Shown piece after piece: positions 1 to 6,458 of a stretch of DNA of 10,187 nt. The stretch is taken from assembly GCA_900544465.1 (NCBI GenBank), contig UQVT01000058.1, positions 1 through 10,187 on the forward strand, in the 5' to 3' direction. Position 1 is the stretch's first letter; the number at the start of each line of letters is the position of its first letter. Position numbers and translations under genes: made by a program. The notes beneath the pieces were generated by a model that worked only from the letters and a program-made list of their open reading frames with translations, did not search any database and had not been told where the DNA came from. Source of the stretch: an uncultured Collinsella sp. (GTDB lineage Bacteria > Actinomycetota > Coriobacteriia > Coriobacteriales > Coriobacteriaceae).

Positions 1-36
1 GAAATCGTTCCGCAGCTCGGTCTGCTCGAAGCCTAG
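1..36 (+). CDS. 3' end of an upstream gene (partial, unidentified)
   Basis: Reading frame 1 runs from the window edge through eleven sense codons (peptide EIVPQLGLLEA) to a TAG at 34-36. An 82-base gap follows before the next gene, which fits the end of a gene lying mostly outside the window. Too little is visible to name a family. Frame 3 is also open at this edge, so the assignment depends on plausibility only. Confidence 0.35.
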   Translation, partial: EIVPQLGLLEA

Positions 37-54
37 CCAGTATTAGGTGGTTTC

Positions 55-83
55 TTGAACTCGGTAAGCCTGCGGTAAGATAT
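55..83 (+). promoter_or_regulatory. weak candidate promoter with paired CGGTAAG repeat
   Basis: TTGAAC at 55-60 resembles a -35 box, and AGATAT at 78-83 lies 17 bases downstream as a poor -10 box. TAAGAT at 76-81 is an alternative -10 with a 15-base spacer. Between them CGGTAAG occurs twice in direct orientation (62-68 and 73-79) with an 11-base period, about one helical turn, so it could be a binding site for a regulator of the glycosyltransferase gene. Both elements are short and the match to consensus is poor. Confidence 0.25.
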
Positions 84-118
84 ACGGTTGTTTACGTAAC
101 GCGTTCTCGGGAGCCTGC

Positions 119-1414
119 ATGCTCGCCTTTTTACAAACCAACACACCCATCGTGATCTTCAACCAGATTGTTGTCACGCTGCTCACGGTCTGCTTTCTGT
201 ACCAGGTGGTCTTCTTTGTCATTGGCGCTCTTCGTGGCGAGGTCGCGCCTCCCAAGGCCAAAAAACTTCACCGCTATGCCTTCTTCATTGCTGCGCATAA
301 CGAGGAAGCCGTAATTGCCAATCTCGTACGCTCCATCAAGGACCAGGACTATCCGTCCGAGCTTATCGAGGTCTTTGTCGTTGCCGACGCCTGCACCGAC
401 AACACCGCGCAGCTCGCACGCGAGGCCGGTGCCATTGTTTACGAGCGCAATGACCTGGCCCGCAAGGGCAAGAGCTGGGTCATGGACTTTGGCTTCGACC
501 GCATTCTCAACGAGTATCCCGACACGTTTGAGGGCTACTTTATCTTCGATGCCGATAACGTTATCTCCCGCGATTACGTTTCCAAGATGAATGATGCCTT
601 TGACCAGGGCTTCCATGTGGTCACGAGCTATCGCAATTCCAAGAACTTCGGCAGCTCGTGGATCTCGGCTGCTAATGCCACGTGGTATCTACGCGAGGCG
701 CGCTTCCTCAACAACGCGCGTAATATCTGCAAGACGTCCTGCGCTGTTTCGGGTTCGGGTTACCTTATCTCGTCAAGCGTTATCGAGGGCATGCACGGTT
801 GGCAGTTCCACACGCTGACCGAGGACATTCAGTTCACTACGTTCTGCGCTATTCACGGTATTCGCATTGGCTATGCGCCGGCGGAGTTCTTTGACGAGCA
901 ACCCGTGACGTTCAAGGCATCCTGGAAGCAGCGTATGCGCTGGACCAAGGGCTTTTACCAGGTGTTCTTTACCTACGGTAAGCATCTGGTCAAGTCGACG
1001 TTCCGCTATCATCGCTTTGCCGCCTACGACATGTTCATGACGATCGCCCCGGGTATGCTGCTATCGCTGATCTCGATGCTCGCTAATGCGACGTTCTTGA
1101 TTGTGGGTGGCCTTTCGCATGGTTTCTTGGCTACCGAAGTCGAGATGCAGGCGTGCGCCGCTTCGCTCATTATGACCTTCGCCATGATGTATCAGACCTT
1201 CTTTATCCTGGCACTGCTCACGACTATCTTTGAGTACAAGCACATTCACTGCGCGCAAAAGTGGCGTCTGGTGACTAACCTGTTTACCTTCCCGATCTTT
1301 ATGTTCAGCTATATCCCCATCACGGTGGCCGCGCTGTTCCTGAAGGTCGACTGGGTGCCGACGCAGCACGCCGTCAACGTTACCCTTGACGAGGTCATGC
1401 AAGGCGCCAAATAA
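119..1414 (+). CDS. membrane-embedded family 2 glycosyltransferase (processive type)
   Basis: This 431-residue protein probably transfers sugar from a nucleotide-sugar donor at the inner face of the membrane to build a surface polysaccharide or glycolipid. An N-terminal membrane helix spans about residues 11-38. The GT-A domain follows, with FIAAHNEE near 56-63, VVADACTDNT near 87-96, the metal-binding DAD at 144-146, a TED acceptor/base motif at 234-236, and the QxxRW signature at 271-275 (QRMRW). Three hydrophobic blocks near 302-330, 343-372 and 384-408 form the C-terminal membrane part. DxD, TED and QxxRW together are typical of the hyaluronan/cellulose synthase-like branch of GT2. The ATG at 119 has GGGAG at 109-113 as its ribosome binding site. 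No polysaccharide gene cluster surrounds it, so donor and product cannot be read from context. The family call is secure; the substrate is unknown. Confidence 0.9.
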   Translation: MLAFLQTNTPIVIFNQIVVTLLTVCFLYQVVFFVIGALRGEVAPPKAKKLHRYAFFIAAHNEEAVIANLVRSIKDQDYPSELIEVFVVADACTDNTAQLAREAGAIVYERNDLARKGKSWVMDFGFDRILNEYPDTFEGYFIFDADNVISRDYVSKMNDAFDQGFHVVTSYRNSKNFGSSWISAANATWYLREARFLNNARNICKTSCAVSGSGYLISSSVIEGMHGWQFHTLTEDIQFTTFCAIHGIRIGYAPAEFFDEQPVTFKASWKQRMRWTKGFYQVFFTYGKHLVKSTFRYHRFAAYDMFMTIAPGMLLSLISMLANATFLIVGGLSHGFLATEVEMQACAASLIMTFAMMYQTFFILALLTTIFEYKHIHCAQKWRLVTNLFTFPIFMFSYIPITVAALFLKVDWVPTQHAVNVTLDEVMQGAK

Positions 1415-1422
1415 CCACCACC

Positions 1423-1464
1423 AAAACCACCGCAAAGGGGACAGGCACCTTTGTGGTGGTTTTT
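1423..1464 (+). terminator. strong hairpin terminator, possibly also a dispersed repeat
   Basis: The arms at 1423-1438 and 1448-1463 pair over 16 bases with only one G-U pair, around the nine-base loop GGACAGGCA (1439-1447). The 3' arm ends in a run of five T. It starts nine bases after the glycosyltransferase stop codon, as expected for an intrinsic terminator on the plus strand. The A-rich start of the 5' arm (AAAACC) means it could also work for minus-strand transcripts. The stem-loop core GGGGACAGGCACC resembles palindromic intergenic repeats I recall from other bacterial genomes, but that resemblance is from memory and unverified. Confidence 0.7.
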
Positions 1465-1495
1465 GCTTTTGCGATGCAGCTCGAGGAGGAGTCCG

Positions 1496-1918
1496 ATGGT
1501 CTATATCCCGTTTTGGATTTGCATCTTTGCCGGCGTGGCAATTGATGCCCGAGAGCGACGGTTTCCCAATGGGCTTGCCGGCGCATGTGCCGTGACGGCG
1601 TTGGCGGGCGTTTGGCTCGATCTCGGTTTGAACACGGCGCTTGACCACGCCGGTCTTGCGGTCATCGTCTACCTTGGCCTTGTGCTTACCGAGTCGCTCT
1701 GGCGTAGAGTTCGCCACGCTCCTGGCATTGGCATGGGGGACGTCAAGGCACTCTTTGCCCTTTGTACCTTCGATCCCCTGGGCGGCGTTGTCGCGTTTGC
1801 GGTTGCGCTCCTGACCCTTGCCGTCGCTTGCCTCATCGCAAAATCGCGCTCCCTGCCATTGCTCCCGTTTTTAGTGCCGATTTTTGCCATAATCGAGGTC
1901 GTGGGCTGCACTTTGTAA
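1496..1918 (+). CDS. short prepilin peptidase-like aspartic protease (A24 family)
   Basis: The 140-residue, strongly hydrophobic protein matches the protease half of type IV prepilin peptidases, membrane enzymes that cut the leader from prepilin-like substrates. The two catalytic aspartates are visible: D17 in the DARERRFPN motif just after the first membrane helix, and D82 in GMGDVK (the GxGD signature, 79-82). Hydrophobic segments fill about 1-16, 28-44, 52-66, 84-115 and 120-138. The N-terminal cysteine-rich methyltransferase domain of full-length PilD is absent, so this is the short form also seen in archaeal-type and Tad/Flp systems. The ATG at 1496 is chosen because GAGGAGGAG (1483-1491) lies just upstream; a longer TTG start at 1451 would lie inside the terminator hairpin. 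No pilin genes are in the window. It lies 31 bases before the dGTPase gene and probably shares its transcript. Confidence 0.78.
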   Translation: MVYIPFWICIFAGVAIDARERRFPNGLAGACAVTALAGVWLDLGLNTALDHAGLAVIVYLGLVLTESLWRRVRHAPGIGMGDVKALFALCTFDPLGGVVAFAVALLTLAVACLIAKSRSLPLLPFLVPIFAIIEVVGCTL

Positions 1919-1949
1919 CCGATTGCGCATCCTTTTTAAGGAGCATGCC

Positions 1950-3197
1950 ATGGAATCTAATCAAGAAACGGCCGTCATTAAGGCGCGCATGGACCGTATT
2001 CCCTCGGCGTTGTCGCCCGAACTTGTCGAGCGCATTGCCGCCGATCGTGCTTCGGGCTATGTTAACCCGTATCGTTGCAACGATGATCAGGTCATTCGTC
2101 GTATTGATCGCGCCGCCGACAAAGGCACGCTTATGCGTCCGGCGTTTATGCGCGATACTGAAAAGATACTTCATCTTCCGGCGTACACCCGTTATGCAGG
2201 CAAAACGCAGGTCTTTAGCTTCCGTAGCAATGACGATCTGTCACGCCGCGGTTTGCACGTGCAGCTCGTCTCCCGCATTGCGCGCGATATCGGTCGCGCC
2301 CTGGGGCTCAATTGCGATCTGATCGAGGCGATTGGCCTGGGTCACGACTTGGGACACACGCCTTTCGGCCATGCCGGCGAGCGCTTCCTCAACGATATCT
2401 ATCATGAGCGCACGGGGCGTTATTTTTTCCATAACGTGCAGTCGGTCCGCGTGCTCGACGCACTGTACGGCCGCAACGTGTCGCTCCAGACGCTCGACGG
2501 CGTGCTATGCCATAACGGCGAGTACGAGCAGCGTGTGTTTGAGCTCTCGGACATGAGCTCCTTTGACCAGTTTGACCAGACGGTTGAGGATTGCATTGCC
2601 ACGGGCTATAGCGCAATTGGGCATCTGCGTCCCATGACGCTCGAGGGCTGCGTTGTTCGCATCTCGGATATTCTTGCCTACGTCGGTCGTGACCGTCAGG
2701 ATGCGATCGCGGCGGGCCTGCTGTCACCCGACGCTTTTGATGATGGCCGGGGCGGTGCCTACAACAGTTGGATCCTCACGCATGCCTCCATCGATATCGT
2801 TGAGCACAGCTATGGTAAGCCGCGCATCGAGATGAGCGAGGACCTGTTTGAGGAAATCCGCCGAGCCAAGCGCGAGAACTACGAGAAGATCTATAGCAAG
2901 GGCGGTATCGAAGGCGATTCCGAGGTGGAGCTGCGCGAGGCGTTCGAAAAGCTCTACGACCGTTGCCTGCGGGATCTAAACAGTGGTGACGAGTCCTCGT
3001 ACATCTTTAAGCACCATATTTCGCGCATTGAGCAGCAGCTTTCCTACTACGATCGCACCTATGCCTGGCAGGACGACAAGGATCAAGCCGTGGTGGATTA
3101 TATCGCGAGCATGACGGACGGTTATTTCTGCGAACTGACGAGCAAGCTGTTCCCCGGTCTGGAGTTTCCGCACCGTACCTATATTAACGAACGGTAG
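1950..3197 (+). CDS. dgt: deoxyguanosinetriphosphate triphosphohydrolase-like HD protein
   Basis: The 415-residue protein belongs to the dGTPase branch of the HD phosphohydrolases, which split dNTPs into the deoxynucleoside and tripolyphosphate and so help control nucleotide pools. The metal-binding residues are recognisable: H103 in GLHVQLV, the H132-D133 pair in LGHDLGHTPFGHAGE (130-144), and D240 in RISDILAYVGRD. The N-terminal stretch with FMRDTEKILHLPAYTRYAGKTQVF, interrupted here by no gaps, is the family's usual lead-in (67-89). The ATG at 1950 has AAGGAG at 1938-1943 with ideal spacing; an in-frame TTG at 1923 has no comparable site, and the ATG at 1945 is out of frame. Whether dGTP or another dNTP is preferred cannot be told from sequence. 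It is followed by rarA, another gene tied to replication. Confidence 0.9.
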   Translation: MESNQETAVIKARMDRIPSALSPELVERIAADRASGYVNPYRCNDDQVIRRIDRAADKGTLMRPAFMRDTEKILHLPAYTRYAGKTQVFSFRSNDDLSRRGLHVQLVSRIARDIGRALGLNCDLIEAIGLGHDLGHTPFGHAGERFLNDIYHERTGRYFFHNVQSVRVLDALYGRNVSLQTLDGVLCHNGEYEQRVFELSDMSSFDQFDQTVEDCIATGYSAIGHLRPMTLEGCVVRISDILAYVGRDRQDAIAAGLLSPDAFDDGRGGAYNSWILTHASIDIVEHSYGKPRIEMSEDLFEEIRRAKRENYEKIYSKGGIEGDSEVELREAFEKLYDRCLRDLNSGDESSYIFKHHISRIEQQLSYYDRTYAWQDDKDQAVVDYIASMTDGYFCELTSKLFPGLEFPHRTYINER

Positions 3198-3239
3198 TTC
3201 GTATATATTCGGTATACTGTTAGTGGAAAACGTTTTTGA
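3190..3239 (+). promoter_or_regulatory. candidate rarA promoter with AAAACGTTTT palindrome
   Basis: The 54-base gap after dgt is AT-rich compared with the coding sequence. TATACT at 3213-3218 is a good -10 box, but no convincing -35 is found at 16-18 bases upstream. A perfect ten-base palindrome AAAACGTTTT follows at 3227-3236, just where transcription would begin, which is a common operator position. A small hairpin CGAAC/GTTCG (3188-3201) overlaps the dgt stop codon. These may mark an independent rarA promoter, or they may be chance. Confidence 0.3.
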
Positions 3240-3251
3240 TTGATACACGGG

Positions 3252-4607
3252 ATGGCTATGGACGACCTTTTTTCTGCTTCGACGCGCGAGCGTTCCTTTC
3301 AGAATGCGCCGCTTGCGGTGCGTATGCGCCCCAATTCGCTCGACGAGTATGTGGGCCAGCAAAAGGCCGTCGGTAAGGGCTCATGGTTGCGTGCCGCGAT
3401 CGAACACGACGTGCTTTCCAGTGTGATTTTGTATGGGCCGGCCGGTACGGGTAAGACGACGCTGGCCCATATTATCGCCAACCATACTAAGAGCGAGTTT
3501 GTCGAGGTCAGCGCTGTGACGGGCACCGTGAAGGACTTGCGCCGCGTGATTGATGAGGCCAAGACGCGCCTGAATACGTACGACCGCCGCACCATTCTAT
3601 TCATCGATGAGATTCACCGCTTCTCTAAGTCGCAGCAGGATGCCCTGCTGCATGCAGTTGAGAACCGTACCGTCATTATGATTGGCGCCACGACGGAGAA
3701 TCCGTACTTCGAGGTCAACTCGGCACTGTTGTCGCGTGGGCGTGTGGTGGAGCTTGAGCATCTGAAGGATGAGGATATCGCCACGCTTATTGAACGTGCG
3801 CTTGAGGCACCGCAGGGCTTGAACGGTAAGTTCTCGGCCGATGAGGATACGGTCAAGACCATCTGCACGCTGGCAGCGGGTGACGCTCGCTCGGCGCTCA
3901 CGACGCTCGAGCTTGCGAGCGAGATTGCCGTCACGCGTCCCGATACCGAGGGAACGCCAGCGCCCGCGGCGGGGGAGCGCTATCCCATCACCGTGGATGA
4001 CGTGAAGATCGCCAACCCGCGTCGCGGCTTTACATACGACAAAAACGGCGACATGCACTACGACATCATCAGTGCGTTTATTAAGTCTATGCGCGGTAGT
4101 GACCCCGATGCCACGATCTATTGGCTCGCGCGCATGATCGATGCCGGGGAGGATCCTAAGTTTATCGCTCGCCGTATTATGATTCACGCTTCTGAGGATG
4201 TTGGCAACGCCGACCCGCAGGCGCTTTTGGTGGCGCATGCCGCGTTTAAATCTGCTGAAGTTATTGGCTATCCTGAATGTCGCATTAACCTTGCACAAGC
4301 TGCGCTCTATGTGTGCTTGGCGCCCAAGTCCAATGCGTGCGAGGCCTCGATCGATGCGGCGCTAGCCGATATCCATTCTAGTGGGCTTCGCGAGGTGCCG
4401 AGTTATCTGCGCGATCGCCATCGCCCGGGCAGCGATGAATACGGTGTGTATAAGTATCCGCACGATTATCCCGAAGGCTGGGTCGACCAGCGCTATTTGC
4501 CCGAAGGCTTGGAACGCGGTGCATTTTGGCAGCCTGCCGGCCGCGGTTGGGAAGAATGGCGCGTAGAGCAAAGTGAACGCGACCGCAGCGGGAATGCACC
4601 GAAGTAG
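3252..4607 (+). CDS. rarA: replication-associated recombination protein A (RarA/MgsA), AAA+ ATPase
   Basis: RarA is a clamp-loader-like AAA+ ATPase that acts at stalled or damaged replication forks, where it works with single-strand binding protein. The 451-residue protein has the family's opening DLF and PLAxRMRP motifs (about 5-27), Walker A GPAGTGKT at 62-69, Walker B ILFIDE at 115-120 followed by HRF, sensor 1 in GATTEN (145-150), the arginine finger in LLSRGR (R162) and sensor 2 in GDARSAL (210-216). The C-terminal tetramerisation domain is intact: DKNGDMHYDIISAFIKSMRG, EDVGNADPQAL, then KYPHDYPEGWVDQRYLP near the end. Walker A has Ala where the family usually has a second Pro. The start is uncertain between ATG 3252 and ATG 3258; neither has a strong ribosome binding site, and the shorter form (MDDLF) matches the family's usual N-terminus well. 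Confidence 0.95.
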   Translation: MAMDDLFSASTRERSFQNAPLAVRMRPNSLDEYVGQQKAVGKGSWLRAAIEHDVLSSVILYGPAGTGKTTLAHIIANHTKSEFVEVSAVTGTVKDLRRVIDEAKTRLNTYDRRTILFIDEIHRFSKSQQDALLHAVENRTVIMIGATTENPYFEVNSALLSRGRVVELEHLKDEDIATLIERALEAPQGLNGKFSADEDTVKTICTLAAGDARSALTTLELASEIAVTRPDTEGTPAPAAGERYPITVDDVKIANPRRGFTYDKNGDMHYDIISAFIKSMRGSDPDATIYWLARMIDAGEDPKFIARRIMIHASEDVGNADPQALLVAHAAFKSAEVIGYPECRINLAQAALYVCLAPKSNACEASIDAALADIHSSGLREVPSYLRDRHRPGSDEYGVYKYPHDYPEGWVDQRYLPEGLERGAFWQPAGRGWEEWRVEQSERDRSGNAPK

Positions 4608-4640
4608 CTGCTGATAATTTTGTCCCACGTTGCTGCTCAT

Positions 4641-4667
4641 GGCATGTTCGGTCCCCTTTGGGGTACC
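4641..4667 (+). promoter_or_regulatory. candidate SigB/SigF-type promoter of the sigma operon
   Basis: GGGTAC at 4661-4666 matches five of six bases of the GGGTAT -10 element known for SigB/SigF-type sigma factors. GGCAT at 4641-4645, 15 bases upstream, is a weak match to the GGTTT -35 element. The position would give a leader of about 35 bases before the ATG at 4708. Such sigma operons are often self-activated, which makes the site plausible. The same bases form a small hairpin (GGTCCCC 4650-4656 with GGGGTACC 4660-4667, one bulge) without a T-run, so they could instead be a structural element. Confidence 0.33.
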
Positions 4668-4707
4668 ATGGAAACCGTCTGTATATCGATTCCTTCGGGA
4701 GGCTTGT

Positions 4708-5295
4708 ATGAGTCCCATTCAAATCGCCCTGCTGGTGCTTGCCATTGCCGGCGTGTGGGCTATTGTTGAGCTCGCGCTTACCCTGCGCAAGACCCGCAAC
4801 GTTGTCGACTCGCTCGATAAGACCGTGAACGACCTCAATAACACCATCGCCGAGGCGCAGCCGGTGGTGGCAAAACTCGACGGCGCTGTCGACGAGCTTA
4901 CGCCGGCGCTTGCCCAGATGGAGCCGCTGCTTAAGTCGAGCAAGACGGCAGTTGATGCCCTTACCTCCAATCTCGTAGAGGTCGAAGCCGTGGTTCGCGA
5001 CATTTCCGAGGTTACGGGCAGCATGGCCGAGGCCAGCAATGCTGTGTCGAGCGTGACCGACTCTGCCGCCGGTGCTGTGCAGAAGCTCTTCAATAAGGTG
5101 AAGGCTCCTGCAGCTGACACCGAGCGCAAGCTCGCCGCTGCTGCTGCGGAGGCAGAGCGGCCTACCGAGCGCGTTCTAATTGGCGAGGACGAGGCCGCCG
5201 CGGGCGACGATGATGGACAGAAGACTGTAGCCAAGCCGGCTCAGTATTACACTTACACGCCCGCCGAGACCTCTGAGGAGTCCTGCGATGAGTAG
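4708..5295 (+). CDS. DUF948-like membrane-anchored helical protein
   Basis: The 195-residue protein has one N-terminal membrane helix (about 5-25), then a basic RKTR, then a long amphipathic helical region to about residue 130 with hydrophobic residues in heptad-like spacing (for example VVDSLDKTVNDLNNTI). This organisation is that of DUF948 proteins, which are small single-pass proteins resembling the signalling helices of chemoreceptors. The rest is an alanine-rich, then acidic, probably disordered tail (about 133-195). The ATG at 4708 has GGGAGG (4697-4702) five bases upstream; longer starts lack a site. Its end overlaps the anti-sigma gene by eight bases, so the two are probably translationally coupled. 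Function is unknown in this family; its place at the head of a sigma operon suggests a membrane input or scaffold for the switch, which is inference. Confidence 0.8.
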   Translation: MSPIQIALLVLAIAGVWAIVELALTLRKTRNVVDSLDKTVNDLNNTIAEAQPVVAKLDGAVDELTPALAQMEPLLKSSKTAVDALTSNLVEVEAVVRDISEVTGSMAEASNAVSSVTDSAAGAVQKLFNKVKAPAADTERKLAAAAAEAERPTERVLIGEDEAAAGDDDGQKTVAKPAQYYTYTPAETSEESCDE

Positions 5296-5665
5296 CGAAG
5301 CAACCTGCCCCATCACGCTGACCGTTGCCGGTGACCCGCGTCTCGCTCGCCTTGTGCGCATGACGGCTGCCAACGTTGGTGCCCTGTGCTCTATGTCTGT
5401 CGATCGCATCGAGGACATCCGCATGGCTGCCGAGGAGGCTTTCATCTTTGGTTGCACCGCGGTCGACTGCGATGACATCACCATCAAATTCGATGTCGAT
5501 GAGACCCACGTTGGCATGACCTTTACCTTTGGCGATCAGGCCACCGTCAACGAGGATGACCAGGCTGCTGTGTATGCCGAGCTCATCCTTGCAAGCGTGT
5601 GCGACTCCTACGAAAAGACTGCGGCGCCCCTGACGCTTTCCCTCGACCTCAAGGCGGATATCTAA
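5288..5665 (+). CDS. RsbW/SpoIIAB-like anti-sigma factor, degenerate ATP site
   Basis: The 125-residue protein sits directly before a SigB-type sigma gene, as anti-sigma factors of the GHKL (HATPase_c_2) family do. Residues 36-51 (centred on IEDIRMAAEEA) match the helix that carries the N-box in RsbW, where the family reads EAxxNA. Here the sequence is EAFIF, so the Mg/ATP-coordinating Asn is replaced by Phe54. The later strand MTFTFGDQ (77-84) stands where the DxGxG box belongs and lacks the Asp. The protein is also shorter than typical RsbW (about 160 residues) or SpoIIAB (about 145). GAGGAG at 5275-5280 precedes the ATG at 5288, and the stop is one base before the sigma ATG. I infer a sigma-binding protein without kinase activity; sequence similarity is weak and the call leans on gene order. 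Confidence 0.68.
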   Translation: MSSEATCPITLTVAGDPRLARLVRMTAANVGALCSMSVDRIEDIRMAAEEAFIFGCTAVDCDDITIKFDVDETHVGMTFTFGDQATVNEDDQAAVYAELILASVCDSYEKTAAPLTLSLDLKADI

Positions 5666-5666
5666 T

Positions 5667-6458
5667 ATGACCGAACGTTCCCGGAGCGGTAAGACCGCTT
5701 GGGACAAGGAGAAAACCCGCGAACTGTTTCGTCGCTATAAAGAGACCGGTGACCCGGACGCACGCGAGCAGCTCGTCATGTCCCACATGAACCTGGTAAG
5801 GTTTCTTGCCAACAAATTTAAGAACCGCGGCGAGCCGCTCGATGACCTTATGCAGGTTGGCTATTTGGGCCTGCTCAAGGCTATCGACCGCTTTGACCCC
5901 GAGCGCGGACTCGAGTTCACGACGTTTGCGACACCCACTATTCTGGGCGAGATCAAACGTCATTTCCGCGACAAGGGCTGGAGCGTGCGCGTACCGCGTC
6001 GTCTGCAGGAGCTCTCGGCTAAGGTCAACCAGGCTACTGACAAACTTACCAACGAGCTCCAGCGTTCGCCCAAGGTTGAGGAGATCGCTGAGTATCTAGA
6101 TGTGACTGTCGATGAGGTCCTCGAGGCTATGGAATCGTCTTCGGCCTATACCTCGGTGCCCATCGAGGCTCCTGGTGCGTCCGATTCCGACGATGCGCCC
6201 TCGATTCTCGACCGTTACGCCGACGACGACAACGAGCTCGACTTTACCGATGACCGCCTAGTGATCGAGGAAGCCATCCGTGATTTTTCGCCGCGCGAGC
6301 GCGAGGTTATCGAGCTGCGCTTCGTGAAGGGCATGACCCAGATCGAAATCGCCAAGAAGCTGGGTATCTCGCAGGTGCAGGTCTCGCGCCTGCTGCGCCG
6401 TACCCTTAAGAAGATTCAGGACAAGATCGATCCCGACGGAGTGATGGTTCGTTCATGA
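5667..6458 (+). CDS. sigB: SigB/SigF/SigG-family RNA polymerase sigma factor
   Basis: This is a group 3 sigma-70 factor of 263 residues that would direct RNA polymerase to stress or stationary-phase promoters. Region 2 covers about 35-115, with the core-binding DDLMQVGYLGLLKAIDRFDP (59-78), the -10 melting and recognition stretch FTTFATPTILGEIKRHFRDK (84-103) and VRVPRRLQEL (108-116). Region 3 lies near 117-165 (RSPKVEEIAEYL), and an acidic linker (172-196) leads to region 4 (about 198-252) with SPREREVIELRF and the helix-turn-helix TQIEIAKKLGISQVQVSRLLRR. Length and motifs agree with the SigB/SigF/SpoIIAC group. The ATG at 5667 follows the anti-sigma stop by one base, with AAGGCGG (5651-5657) upstream. 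The gene symbol denotes the family; which regulon it serves cannot be seen. Confidence 0.93.
   Translation: MTERSRSGKTAWDKEKTRELFRRYKETGDPDAREQLVMSHMNLVRFLANKFKNRGEPLDDLMQVGYLGLLKAIDRFDPERGLEFTTFATPTILGEIKRHFRDKGWSVRVPRRLQELSAKVNQATDKLTNELQRSPKVEEIAEYLDVTVDEVLEAMESSSAYTSVPIEAPGASDSDDAPSILDRYADDDNELDFTDDRLVIEEAIRDFSPREREVIELRFVKGMTQIEIAKKLGISQVQVSRLLRRTLKKIQDKIDPDGVMVRS

Noticed and set aside
131..616. 161-codon minus-strand frame within the glycosyltransferase gene
   Set aside because: The plus strand here encodes the conserved GT-A core. The minus frame has no motif or start signal.
1451..1495. Longer N-terminus of the prepilin peptidase from a TTG at 1451
   Set aside because: The extension would be encoded by the 3' arm of the terminator hairpin and lacks a ribosome binding site, while the ATG at 1496 has an excellent one.
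3597..4298. 233-codon minus-strand frame within rarA
   Set aside because: It lies wholly inside the conserved rarA coding sequence, is Arg/His-rich, has no ribosome binding site and matches no domain pattern.
4650..4667. rarA terminator formed by the CCCC/GGGG hairpin
   Set aside because: The stem is short, contains a bulge and has no T-run after it. It fits better as part of a promoter or as chance.
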